Below, piece after piece: positions 21,825-33,230 of a DNA stretch of 64,000 nt. Below the pieces are notes generated by a model. It had not been told where the DNA came from and made no database searches. It saw nothing but the letters and a program-made list of their open reading frames with translations. The stretch covers positions 623,352 to 687,351 of the forward strand of contig ML976991.1 of the NCBI GenBank assembly GCA_010015675.1, in the 5' to 3' direction. How positions within the stretch are numbered: position 1 is the first letter of the stretch; every line of letters begins with the position of its first letter. Source of the DNA: Byssothecium circinans (lineage: Eukaryota; Ascomycota; Dothideomycetes; Pleosporales; Massarinaceae). Made by a program: the position numbers and the translations under genes.

Positions 21825-24758
21825 CTAATTTACCCTGACCACCCTTTCCATAGGCGGCAGATGCGGCAACTCCTTATCCTTCCCTGCTCGTCCCCGCTCC
21901 TCCTTTGGTGGGGTAGGAGGCCCTGAGTGGCGGTTTGTGTACCCGGGGTCTTTCGGCGGGGTTGGTGGTCGGTCGACGCTGTTTGCGGTACCAGAATCCT
22001 TTGGTGGCGTGGGCGGTGGCCGACCGTGCGATTCGTCTCTCGACCTGCCGTCCGATAGGCGTCTATCTTCCTCTCTGAGCGGCGGTGCCTGTGGTTTTAA
22101 ATCGGTTTCCGTACTACGGTTGCTCCTTCCACCAGTACTGGCAGACTCAACTGCCTCCTCCACCACTGGAAGGGTAGTTCCCAGTTCGCCTCGCTCAGCC
22201 GATGGGCTCCTCACGTTGCGTATCTCGCGATGCGGCACATCTTTTTCCGAAGCCCCTCGCTGCCTCGAGCGCTCCGCTTGTCCTTCCGCCTTGTGTATCA
22301 CCTTCTCTGTCGACTCTCGCTCGCTGCGGGTCGAATTGATACCCGCAAGCACCGGGTTATTGTCCGCATGCGCTGATTCCTCGGCCTTCTCTTGCTCAGC
22401 CGCTTCCCTGGTCTTCGTGACAGCGCTGATGAACTTCACAAACCGGTCGCCGTATCTTTCTGGAGGAATGGCGGATATCTGTGGCTCTTCGTTCATGAGG
22501 CCTTTAATAAAGTGCTCCATACGCTTGATGAGCGAGTACTGTAGCTGTTAGGTGATGCTCGCAAATCTGCTAGATTGAACTTACGTGAGTCAAACAATCA
22601 ATGATACCCAGGTAGTAGATTTCTTCCCCAGGGTTGTCGTCTTCGTGCGTGGCCCTGAAGCCGCCATCATCCGTATAGAAGTAGTTCTTCTTCTGCTGGT
22701 CGTCCAGCTCTTCCGGCATCTTGAGTGCCATCTGTTCCATCGGCACCGGCTTCTGGTTCTTGATAATCTGCCTCAACTCCTTCGCCTTTCGTGCACTCTC
22801 CAATTTTGAAGGTGTCCGTACAAGCATGGCTGGCTGAGGGTCCTCTGCTTGTTCTCCACCTGGCTGGAAGACTTGTAATGTCTTGTCGCGTAGGTTCTCC
22901 TCGTTGCCCTTTTCTAGATCATGTATGCCAATGAGCATAGAATAGTCCATGATGTGTAACCGTTGCAACAGTTTCACATCTTTCTGCATCTGCTCGACGA
23001 ATGCCTTCTTTTTCGTTGGCCCGAATTCTAGATGCTGATCCCTTCGTAACCAGTTCAGGTCTTTCAGCGTTGCTCGCGGGTTCGCCTCCAGCTGTTCTTC
23101 TGCGAAATCTCTCCCAATCGTCGAACCTTTCAGATCAAATGTACGGTGGATGTCTCGGTGCGGAGGGAATAAGTTGTTCATTACGACAAAATGGATCTTG
23201 CGACCGTAAGGTATCTTGACGCGATGAAGGCCATAAAATTGCGACAAAAGGGTATCGGGGTTTTCTCTAACGTGATTGTAGTAGTCTTTCAGGATCTTTC
23301 GGAGAAATTTGTGTTCGGCGTGGTGGATCGTTTTGATGATGTACTTGTAGTCTCGGGAGAAGTAGAAGAAGCTGCCACTCTTTCCCGGTGATCCAAGCTC
23401 AGAAAGGATATACTTGCTCGTCAACGATACGAGGTAGTCCGCGGGATCCAGACCAAAGATGGTGCGAAGATGACGGAAAACCCAGGGCGCGTAGTCTTTG
23501 AATTTGAAGTCATATTTGGCGGAGGGGGTCAATTCGTTACCCGTGCTATGATGACGTTAGCATTTGCCTAATGTACACTTGACCTGGAAGAGGCACACGA
23601 GAGATTGAATAATAGTATGAGATGTTGTAATGAAAAGTCGGCCGGGACGTACATGTCAAACGAGAACTTGTGCTTGGCATCGAAGTCGGCCTCGGTGAGC
23701 TCGCGGTCCATTTTCGCGTTGGTCCTAGACACGGTGAAGCGAATGCCAGTAAGCATGTTGTAGGCCGTGACCCAGTTAACGTGGTTCTGATCGACCTTGG
23801 TTCCCACCACGACACGGTCATCGTCCTCATCCTCCTTACGCTTCCTCTTGCTCGCACGCTTTTGCCGTATGTGTTCTGCCCACCGCGCAGCGTCGTCATC
23901 TTGCGGAACCTCATCGAGATGCATGTCCGAGTGTATCGACCGCGTAGTCCGTCTGGCGAGGGATATGGATCCCCTTCGTCGGGTCGGAGTGTTGGGCGAG
24001 AACCTGCCGCTGGCAGTCACGACGTCATCGGTAGAATTCTGGAGATTGTGGGCGCGAGCGGCCGGAGTCTTGGGGACCTCGAGGGTGTGGCGCTGCTGCA
24101 GGCGATAAGCCTGTTCGGGCTGAGGAGTAGACTTGTGGTTGAAGGCGGCAGGCGAGGAAACGCGGTATGTCGAGTTTGAACTTCCGGGAATCTGCAGGTT
24201 GGTGCTTGGCGGATGCGGCGGCTGTGAGGACTGCAGGTCTGACTCGTGCTTTGCGAGAGCATTGGAATCTTTACGGGCATCTCTAGTGCCGTCGTTTGAG
24301 TCGAGGTTCCCGAGCTTGACGTGAGTACTCGACCATCCCTCCTGTGTCTCCGTCGCTGTGCTGTTGACCGATGCAAAGTAGCCGTCGTCTCTGCCTGATA
24401 GCTCGCTAGAGTTCCCCCGCCGCTCGGGTGTCTTGGATGGATTCTGCGATTCCATGCTCCAGCCGCGCTGAGTGCTGTGCACAGAACCGTCTGTTTGCGA
24501 AGTCCGCTTATCAGTGGCCGACGGTTGCAACGGACGGCCGTTTGACATGGACTGCGTCACCTGTCCGTTCACAGGCTTGCCATTCAGGATCGGAGCCTTT
24601 CCATTCGGCTGTCTCTCGGCATATGGCCTCCCCTGTGGCAGTTTGTTCGACGTTCGCGTGGGCAGGTCGTAGGGTGATTGCTGGTGATGATAGAGGGGAT
24701 TATCGCTGTCGGCTGCCAAAGAGGGCATCGTCTGCGGGACTACAATAGTCGTAAGCAT
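21825..24758 (-). CDS. MSS4: Phosphatidylinositol-4-phosphate 5-kinase (MSS4/Its3 type)
   Basis: Exons 24758-23653, 23545-22585 and 22538-21825, 926 residues; phases agree. The N-terminal 300 residues are disordered with basic clusters ([29 protein letters not shown]). The kinase domain follows: the glycine-rich [13 protein letters not shown] at about 420, ATP-binding Lys in [18 protein letters not shown], the catalytic [11 protein letters not shown], and the metal-binding IID of [17 protein letters not shown]. The C-terminus after the kinase has three PPTPPK units. It makes PI(4,5)P2 at the plasma membrane for actin and cell-wall signalling. The intron-2 acceptor (22539) restores the conserved [11 protein letters not shown] second ATG 30 bp inside (MPSLAAD) is an alternative start. 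Confidence 0.92.
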
Positions 24759-26607
24759 CAACGAGGTAGGCTAGACGCCTGTGCAGGCCAGAGCTGCGGG
24801 CGGTGGAAGTCTGCGGCTTGGTCTCGTCGGTCGCTGGAGGAGCGCGATTGCTATGGCGTATGCCACGAATTGCGTGCTGCAGGCCGATGCAATGCTGTCG
24901 AAGGGCTGGAGGGCAACGGCCACTTGAATGTTGATTGCAGCGGCTCGTCTCGTTCGCAAGAATGGGGGTGTGGATGTGGGATGTTGTTGTTGTATGGAGT
25001 CGGAGAAGGTTTCGGGGGAGTCGTTGAAGGACAAAGCAAGGTCGCCAGGGTTTCTTGCCGGCTTGTCCTTGGCAACAAGATGATCACCACTGAGATGCTG
25101 GATGCTTCTTGGTCACGACAATTGTGCACCGGGAGAATCGCGTGCTCTGAGGATTGAAATGCAATGCCACTAATAATCCCAAAGACTTCACCACTGCTCC
25201 CAAAACTCAAACTCATTCCCGCCATGTTGTCGTTCTCAGGGGATTAGCGTCGTGAACGTGAAATTGGGCTGAGTAAAGCACCGCCCATTGGGGCTAGCTA
25301 ACCAGCGGAACCCAGCCTCAGCCACGTTCTCCAGCCCAACATCGCATGAGGGCCGCAGATGAAGAATGATGGCGTTATTGGGGGCTTTTGTCTCAATCAA
25401 TGTACTTTGCTCACGAAGCACGTAGACACCGAACTTCCCTTAAATCGACCACAGCTCACATCAACAGCATACCAAGTCGCAAGAAGCTCTCCATCCCAAG
25501 AGAACACAGCAATCTGGTGACGCCTCTGCCGTGTGCCGATAGCCGCCCGCCGCGCCATTTTTAACGTTGAAGCCAGACACTGCCAATGCTCGGAGGTTCG
25601 GAAACGGAAGAAACGCGGGGTTTGTTGATTTTGACAGCCCGCTTGCGATGCTATCTATTTTTACATATTATTCATGCCTTGATCCGCCTGCTGATGGGGA
25701 AACGGTGTGGGGATCGAGTCCTCGATTTATCAACGCATCCTCTCCAACACCGGACAAGATGGCCTGCCAGGTCCAAGTCAAGATAAGACCTTCGGATGGT
25801 CGCACAAGCTTCGTAAAAGCAGACACAGCGAAAGGCGTACGAGAACTGATATTCTTCAGCTCTTGGTATTTTTACTGTGCTGATATCCGTCCTGAACCTG
25901 AGAACTTTTGACCGGCTTGGCCCATGCAGCCTCCTGAGTACAGTGATTCTTCACCCTCTTCAATGAAACAAACACCTCTACTATCCATGCATATCATTGC
26001 CAGGGCGGTCCGGCTAAGATACGTCATTCGCAAAACTGTCTCCCCTGTTCACCAAATCCAGCCTCATCCAGGCCAGGGGCTTTACATCATCTTCCCGCTA
26101 ACCGTGCTGGCCTTATCGATACCATGGTATACACGTCACGTGCATCTCAACCTCCACGCGACATCCGTCCGTGCACACCAAAACAACAGTCGCGTCCCCC
26201 GTCGCCAGAATCAAAAACGCGTACAAAGTTGAATTAAAAGTGGTTTTCATTGCTCATGTCATCTGGTCGCGCGAAACGACAAGACACTCCAGTAGTGCTC
26301 CCTCTAACAGCAGGAAAAATAAATCAGTACACTTGGACGCAAATGCACATGAACGCCCCCATAACGCCCGGCCCAGCGTGGAAGACGAAGAGATAGAACA
26401 CCCATAGCCCTGTCCACACCTGCCCCACTGTATACCCATACCCGACCCGCACCGTTGGAAAGAGAGAAAGGGGATATCATGAACATGGCTCATATGCGAC
26501 GCCAGTCCAGCGTGCTAACAAGAAACCGCCGTGTCGACGCCCGGAACACATGACCGTGTTAGAAGAGATCAACACGAAGAAAGAAGAAGGTTCCGCATGA
26601 GGGCTGT
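24759..26607. other. MSS4 leader/promoter and 3' flank of histone H1
   Basis: No gene supported. A 114-codon plus-strand frame at 25567-25911 has no domain. The first 700 bp are likely the MSS4 leader and promoter. A CACGTG palindrome is at 26137-26142. Confidence 0.35.
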
Positions 26608-27869
26608 TCATGCTGCAGCCTTCTTGGGCGTCGCCTTCTTTGGTGTACCCTTCTTCGCGGGTGCCTTCTTGGTCGCCGTCTTCTTTGCGGGTGCCTTCTT
26701 GGGAGCAGCAGCGGCCGGAGCCTGTGTCTTGGTGACGCGACCAGACTTCGTCTTGCCTAACACGCGCGAGACCTCCTTCTCGACAGCGGGAGCGGGAGTT
26801 TCAGTCTTGCGGGGCTTGCTGGCGTTGGCCTTGGTGGTCTTTGCCGTGGTGGCCTTAGCCTTCTGCATGACGGTTAGCTTACTGAAGACATTAATGACAC
26901 GAAGGACGCTTACAGGGGCAGCGGTCTTCTTGGTCGCTGTCTTCTTAGGAGCAGCCTTAGCCTTCTGTGATGACACGGTTAGTTTGTGCAGCTTGTCGAT
27001 GATGCAAAGGGTATGTACCGGAGCGGCGGTCTTCTTAGTGGCGGTGCTCTTCTTAGGAGCAGCAGCCTTCTTCTCGGGCTTGGGAGACTTGGCCTCAGCC
27101 TTCGCGGCAGCAGGCTTGGGTTCTTTCTTCGCGATCTTCACAGTGCCAGACGGGCCTGGTAGCGGTCAGTAACATCCTTCTGTTGACATTATGCTCTTAA
27201 ACGAGTGGAAGACACGCCCGTAGACGTACCCTGACCTGGGCGGAAAGGAGGGGCCGGAAGCAGGCGGACATACCCTTGGGGCGCGAGAAAGTACCCTTCT
27301 CCTCACCGGCACTGATGGCGCGGTTGACCAAACTCTTGAACATAGCGTCGCTGACATTGTCTGTCTTGTTATTGGCCCTGATGTACTTCTGGATGGCTTG
27401 ACGGCTGAACGAGTGTCAGTGTATGCTTTGAAGCCATCCCAGCCGGAAGCTCGAGACGCCGAGAACATGGACGGCTCAAAAAGAAAAGACTGACCTTGAT
27501 CCATTGCGCTCCTTGAGCTACAGTGCAAATAGAACACGTCAGTAATCGTATTCCGCAAGTAGGAGTGTGTTACGAAGTTTATGGGGCGTGTTTTGTGGGT
27601 AGTGTTCGACAGCGCGCGCAGTTGTTGCAGCTATCGTGCGGGGAACACAATGCGCCTGAGAAGGTGTACTCACAGAAACGATAGCATCCTTCACCATGTC
27701 TATGATAACAAGTCAGCATTAGTCGGCGACCACGATGAAGCTATCGCGCAGGAAGTGCAATGTTGTGGTGTAGAGAAAATAGACGCGACGTACCTATGTA
27801 GGAGCCATGAGCCGGGGCGGCGGCAGCGCTCTTCTTGGGAGTAGCGGTGGATGACTTCTTGGGAGGCAT
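26608..27869 (-). CDS. Linker histone H1
   Basis: Seven exons: 27869-27794, 27699-27674, 27517-27495, 27404-27274, 27155-27019, 26964-26914 and 26862-26608; every phase checks and the product is 232 residues. After a short Lys/Ala N-tail, the globular H15 winged helix runs from about residue 22 to 90 (GSYIDMVKDAIVSLKERNG, SRQAIQKYIRANNK, MFKSLVNRAISAGEEKGTF). The C-tail is almost wholly Lys/Ala/Pro/Thr with KKTATKK, KAPAKK and TPKKA units. It binds the nucleosome dyad and linker DNA. The last two introns (54 and 51 nt) are multiples of three with no stop, so the reading frame stays open through them; they sit in a duplicated segment (see findings). A TATA-like box lies about 150 bp upstream. 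Confidence 0.92.
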
Positions 27870-29313
27870 TGTGGATGATATTTTGGTGTCGATATAGACA
27901 ATAAGCCGATGCTTCTAACGAGGGTTTGGACTCGAAAATCGGTGTGGTGGGTTGGTGAGGTGGAAGCTGGGAACTGGGTTGGAGGGCACAGGATGCGCGA
28001 GCGGGGGACAGGCCGACCTTATATACTCTCGCTTAGTTGGAAGGCGGTATTTGCCTGTCGCAAGATCAACATTCAATCGGAAGCTCATGGACACCAGATC
28101 ATTTTTGACGAGTTAGGAAAGGCGCCTTTTTTTCGGCCAAAGAAAGGCGCGTTGAGTTCTGACGAGGTCTCACTTGGCCTTTTTGCGGTGCCATGTTGGG
28201 GGTCTCCGCGATCCGCCCTTCCACCCTTCAAGTTTGAATTCTCCAACTCACTCCTCTTCTTTGATGCTGTTTCTTAACACGACGACGCAAAACATACTTT
28301 CTATTAAAACAGCTGTGAAGCAAGGCCTTTTGTATACATTGTGACTGATTTTTAGTTACCCAACTATAATTATTCGTGATATGATCGCCGGTTCTAGCAA
28401 GGGGACTTTGGTGTTGGGAAGAGACGGGACCTCAGAGCTCACCCCTCCTCCCTCGCTATCATGAAGCTATTCGACGGCTGCCTGGCCATCACATTACAGT
28501 CACAACGTATTGATCTATCCATTCGATCTTGACTCATACTGATTGTTGCCTATCTTCACCTTGTCTCACTTCATTTTCATGGTTTGTTCTGTTGTTTTGC
28601 TCGTCGCGTGAGCCCATCCACGCGTCGCTCCCCGAAGCCTGTGTTGTTTCGACTTTGCCTCAACACTACATCGTCCTTTCTTATGCCGGGCACGGAATTC
28701 TTTCGTCCTTGAAATGTCTTGCATTTCAGCTTGTTCTCACTATCGTTCTGATCCTGTGGTACTGCCTATGGTACCTCGACACTCGCGTCAGCTGAACGGG
28801 AAAGAGGTCACGCACGTGCACGCTCTCCTCTCTAGTGTTGCCACTGCAGCCTTGTAGTCCCTCATATTCCTTTGAAAGATTTGACACGTCACGTTCCTTT
28901 CTCTCTCTCCATTTCGTCCTTTCAAATTTTCGATTGTTCATGGCTTCGTTGACCACGTCGAGCAGACCGGTTGACGTGGCTTCCGCTGGCGCTTCTATTT
29001 CGCTACCCAAGAACGGGGCACACACTGTCCGCAAATAGAGAAAGAGGATGATCTGAGTACTTCATTGTGTTATCGACTTGGGAATCGAAAGACGAATTTG
29101 TCTCAAGACAAGTTCGGCAGCGTGTTTACTATCATCTTATATCTCACTGTCAAAGGTAATGAGAGGCGATGATGGGCGCGTAAAGTCTAGAAGCCACACT
29201 TCTTCCCAAGACTTCCACCACAAGACCATCAACAGAACTGGCCGGCGCGAGTTACCAACTACACATTTACCAGTCGTCATTACACTAAGTAAATACTAAA
29301 AACTTACCTTCTC
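27870..29313. other. Intergenic region upstream of histone H1
   Basis: The first 200 bp hold the H1 promoter. Beyond it I see no supported gene. A short frame at 28940-29038 (+, 32 codons) has a good start context after a C/T-rich leader and is listed only as a finding. A CACGTG palindrome is at 28813-28818. Confidence 0.35.
28018..28026 (-). promoter_or_regulatory. TATA-like box of the histone H1 gene
   Basis: TATATAAGG on the minus strand about 150 bp before ATG 27869. The position fits a core promoter with a leader of roughly 100 nt. Confidence 0.45.
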
Positions 29314-30260
29314 TTACTCCAGTCTCCCAAACCTCTCCCTCTCCTCAATCCCCTCCGCAACCCTCTGAATCGTCCACTCCCAGAGCTCCTCCTGTTTCCT
29401 CTGATTACCCGCCACGATGCTAACTTCCGTCTCCTTTCCCCCCTCGTAATACACTCCCCTCTTCGCCATCACATCCTCACTCTCCACCACCCAAGCCAAG
29501 TTCCCCGCACTCTGCTCAACGGTATGCACATTCGGATTCATCACCATCCTCATAACCGGCACCAAATACGGTCCCAACTTGCCCGCCATAAAGCGCATCA
29601 CTGCACCGGCTTCCCTGAGCATTGCCGTCCCCGGTACGAGTCCTGGGTCGAAGGCCACAGCTGTCCTGTTTGAGGAGGAAGAAGCGAGGTGGCGAGACAG
29701 AGCAAGGGCCCAAAGCACATTTGCGAGTTTAGAGGTCAAGTACCGGTTCATACCGCTGTTCTTTTCGATGGATGAGGTGGAGGGCGCGGAGACGTCTGCC
29801 GGAGTCGTCTAGTCCGGATCTATTCCCCAGCCTTTAGCTGGGTCGTGGACGGCACTCGCTACGACTATGATCCTTGCGCTGTCGTTAATTCCTTGACCAG
29901 AAGATGGAAAAGTAGAGCGTGGCCCACATGGTTCACGCCAAAGTGTTTCTCGATGCCATCACTTGTATATCGGATCTCTCCGGGATGCTGGATGCCTGCG
30001 CAAAGGACCATTGCTTGGATTCGCGGGTATTTCTGTGCTTGATAGCGGGTGGCCAGAGAGGGGAGGTCTAGAGAGAGGAAAGTGGTGTTTTATTGATTGA
30101 GCTTGGTGTTGATTTGCTGAGAAGCGTTGTTTGTATTCGTTCGGGAGGCAAGGACAACTTGCGATGTCGGATTGGCTTTTGCAAGGAGGAAAGCGGTGTG
30201 ATAGCCTATGCCTGAGGTACCGCCTGTGATGAGAATGGTGGACTCGTACGTGGTCACCAT
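29314..30260 (-). pseudogene. Decayed short-chain dehydrogenase/reductase
   Basis: Reading from ATG 30260 (MVTTYESTILITGGTSGIGY) gives an SDR N-terminus with the cofactor motif TGGTSGIG. The same frame meets a TAA at 30092-30090, then resumes SDR-like sequence with the NAG position changed to CAG (MVLCAGIQHPGE) and GVNHVGHALLFHLL. Near 29885-29892 the match moves to another frame (about one base lost) and continues with ARIIVVASAVHDP. A TAG at 29811-29809 follows, then the YLTSKLANVLWALAL active-site Tyr/Lys block and C-terminus to 29314. Two stops plus one frameshift, with no GT-AG intron that removes them, indicate a pseudogene. Both stops could come from C-to-T changes. It ends 274 bp from the pogo element. 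Confidence 0.8.
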
Positions 30261-30535
30261 TTTCTTCTGTCTCTTTCTCGATGTCTATCTTCTTGGCAGT
30301 AGTAATACGAGGGCTTGGGACTTGGTAGCCTTGCTACTACTATTGCCTCTCAATCCGAACAAAAATAGCTTAGTTGACTGGAATACAAAGATAAAAGTGC
30401 TTGGAATCCCACGTCCATTTGTTCCTGCGTCGCTGTGCTCACTATATACTTGTCGATGCCAACAACGCAGCGTGTGGCCATGTGGTCAGGGCACGATCTG
30501 ACAGGCTTCATCCCTAGCCTAGTTAGCCTTCTGTA

Positions 30536-30586
30536 AGCTAGTCGCCCCCGATACGAATCACCCGGGGTTCCGAATCACCCACCAAA
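30536..30586 (+). repeat. Left terminal inverted repeat of the pogo element
   Basis: Pairs with 32269-32319. Begins AGCTAGTCGCCCCCGATACG and carries two copies of CGAATCACCC. Confidence 0.88.
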
Positions 30587-31047
30587 AATCGGCCACCCTT
30601 CAGAAAATCAATGTAATTGCCTCAACCTAGTTACAATTGCCACTCTGTACACATAGATTGAAGAGTTTTAGCTGCTGCTTCAGTTGCTGCTCTCTCTGCT
30701 TCTTTTTCTGCTGCTTTGTCGTTATTTTATAACGCTAAAAGATCTACTGCCTATTTTGCCACTATGATTATATCTATATCTGCAAAGCGTTAATTTAGGT
30801 CTATTCGAATTCTCTTCTGTGGCTGCTGAGGCTTAAGAGCTTTAAGTTAACTGTGAAGTCTTTTGTTCTCTGCTTCTAGCTCTACTGCTCGTGTATTTGT
30901 AGTTGCAATTGCCTTACCTGCTTTCTCAAAGAGCTGGTGAACCTTGCGGCCAATACTCTGCTCTCTATAAAGCGCTCGCTAAGCTATAAAAAGATCACGA
31001 GGGCCGTGGGGGGTAGAGAGATAACTCTTAGCAGTTTAAGCTTAATT

Positions 31048-32217
31048 TTAATGGGGTGGCGTAATAGGCCTTTAAGTGACCTAAGATAAGTTAACTACCC
31101 ACTCAATATTTAATAGGCAGATGCCTGCAGTAGCCCATCTAGCGCAAATTACTCTCTCAGTAATCGCAGTCTCCCTAGCAGCGTGGTAGGCAGTAATAAA
31201 GCGTTCCTTTTTAACTAGGGCAGCATCATCTAGGTGTGATAACTCCTAAATCTGCTAGCAATAGAAACGTTTCACTACTAAGAAAACTAAGAGATCTAGG
31301 GGCTGCAGAACGTATGAGGAGTGCGTAGGGAGAAATAGAAGCCTAACTTTATTCTATTTATAGATCTACAGGAATTCTAGGTCAACGTAGCTGCCGTGGC
31401 CATCCAAAATTAGCATCCTCTAATGATCCTGTAAGGGTATAGTTTCTGGTAGAAATATGCGTTACAACCACTCAGCACCTATCATATTAGATGTCTAGCC
31501 ATTCTCTAAGGTTACGTATAGCCAGTCTAGAATTATTAATGGAAACTAAGTGCTCTATAGGTTCTTTCCTTTAAATATTACTGCAGGGCGCAGCTTCTTC
31601 CCTGTTACTAAAACGCACTTAATTATTAACGCCCACTCGCGATTCTCTAGAGACTAATAGTAAGCCTTCTTTTTCTAACTACTGGCGAGTACTCTAGTGT
31701 TTGTACATACGCCTAGCGCCTTCCCAGTCTCATCCATATTCCACGTATCCTCAGCCTGTATACCTAGCTCAACGCGAAGCTGCTTATAGAGCTTAAGAAA
31801 CTCGCGTATCTGCCTTTGTGTTACTCCCTTAGCTCTCGCAGCCTCTATCTTCCTACCCACAATAGATGCGACGCGTGGGTTGCGCTTTAGAAAGCAGGAT
31901 ATCCAATGCTTGCCCACAGGATTGTTGTCCCCATTCATCCTTAGGATTCGATTCGCCATTTCTCGCGCGCGCGCGTGGGAGGGAGGAAAAGCGCGTGCGT
32001 CTTCTTTAAGGATCTATTGTACGAGAAACTCCTCTTATTGTGGAGTTAATCGCTGTTGGTATACGTGGCTAGTTTGGCTGCTCTGTCTGCCTCGTAGTCG
32101 CGCAGAGAGTGTGGGTTGCGGGATATTGTACGCCTTTGCAGTGGCTTGTTGGCTAGGGAAAACACTAGCATCAAGGTCACGGATGGCTGCTTGTATAGCT
32201 TCTTCGCGTTTGTCCAT
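31048..32217 (-). pseudogene. Pogo/Fot1 transposase, nonsense-riddled
   Basis: One reading frame of 390 codons runs from ATG 32217 (MDKREEAIQAAIRDLD) to TAA 31048 without a frameshift. An N-terminal Psq-type helix-turn-helix (ATAKAYNIPQPTLSARL) and CENP-B-like region (VGKHWISCFLKRNP) precede the DDE core. That core has WNMDETG for the first Asp, MLILDGHGSYV for the second and HSSYVLQPLD for the third. About fifteen internal stops interrupt it, roughly twelve TAG and three TAA. They fall where Gln (CAG/CAA) or Trp (TGG) is expected. This is the C-to-T/G-to-A pattern of RIP and not random indel decay. It is not functional. Confidence 0.85.
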
Positions 32218-32268
32218 TTTAGGTAGCTGGGTGTTGAGAAATCGCGTGTGTTGAGAGAGGTGTTGAGA

Positions 32269-32319
32269 TTTGGTGGGTGATTCGGAACCCCGGGTGATTC
32301 GTATCGGGGGCGACTAGCT
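32269..32319 (-). repeat. Right terminal inverted repeat of the pogo element
   Basis: Inverted copy of the left end; identity looks complete for about 50 bp and then stops abruptly. Confidence 0.88.
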
Positions 32320-33230
32320 TATGCTTACTAGTGAGTATTGCCGATTCCGGCCAACAGATAGCATGTTTTGATCAGATAATCTTATATTAGGCTATAGCAC
32401 GGCGTGATGTGATGCCGTCCATTCCTTGTAGGAAAAAGTTATGCGACTTGAACGTTGCATGATTGGGTGAACTAGTAGGGAACTGTTAATGGGACGATGT
32501 AGTTAATGAAAGTAGGATTCTGAAGTAGAGGAGCGTTGAAAGGAGATCAGGGAGAGTAATATTATGGCATGTGATTTGGTGGAACTGTTTTCTTTGGCGC
32601 TAATCGATACTTATGCCAATGCTGTTGTAACACGGCGTTTACAAATTCAGACATGTCGCGCATGTATGGGAAGTCGATGCTTCGATGCTTCTATTCCCCT
32701 CAAAATTGAGCAACTGATGAATTATGGACGCCATTACCTTGAAGAGAAGGATACACGTCAAAGCAGTTTGCTCCTCCCATACCAAAGGACTAGACAGAGT
32801 GGCCCATCCTGAAGAAACGCCAGAAAATGTACCTGCGTTCCATGGAACGCCATCCCCATGCAGAGCTGAAGACCATCCGATGAATCCCATGCGATACCGT
32901 TATCCTCGTAGACTGAATTCTGTAACGCCATTGCTATGCTTATTAATACAATTTGAAGTCATGTCCGAGCGAAGGTCGGAGAGGGAAAGAAGGAAGGAAA
33001 ACATTAGACGGGAGATCCGGCGGTCTGTGGCGTAGACGCAAGCGGCGTGGGAGCGACCGTGACAGGCGAAGACGCGCTGGCATCCTTGAACGTATCGCTC
33101 TGCTTCTTTTGACCATTGAGCAGTGGGCAGAGTCTAGAGTTACATATATCAGCACAAACTCTCTCAAGCGATAGTGATATGGAGGTGTCACACTAATAGG
33201 GAGAAAGGGGAGCGCGTCTCTAGCCATCGA
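32320..33230. other. Spacer between pogo element and TAF1 3' end
   Basis: No supported gene. An 82-codon plus-strand frame at 32564-32812 has several cysteines but no known zinc motif. The final 250 bp is likely the TAF1 3' untranslated region. Confidence 0.35.

Larger units (their letters stand above)
30536..32319 (-). mobile_element. Fot1/pogo-type DNA transposon, RIP-mutated, with about 50-bp inverted ends
   Basis: The two ends are inverted copies of each other for about 50 bp (30536-30586 and 32269-32319) and are flanked by TA at 30534-30535 and 32320-32321, the target duplication of Tc1/mariner/pogo elements. Size is 1,784 bp. Each end contains the 10-mer CGAATCACCC twice in direct orientation. 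The single internal gene is a DDE transposase on the minus strand, now full of stops. Another boundary choice (TA four bases further in) is possible because the flanking AGC/GCT also match. Confidence 0.88.

Noticed and set aside
21937..22551. 204-codon plus-strand frame
   Set aside because: Antisense to the MSS4 C-terminal exon, whose conserved residues explain the region.
26531..27172. 213-codon hydrophobic plus-strand frame resembling a membrane protein
   Set aside because: Exact antisense of the Lys/Ala-rich histone H1 tail; AAG/GCC codons read backwards give Leu/Phe/Gly/Ala.
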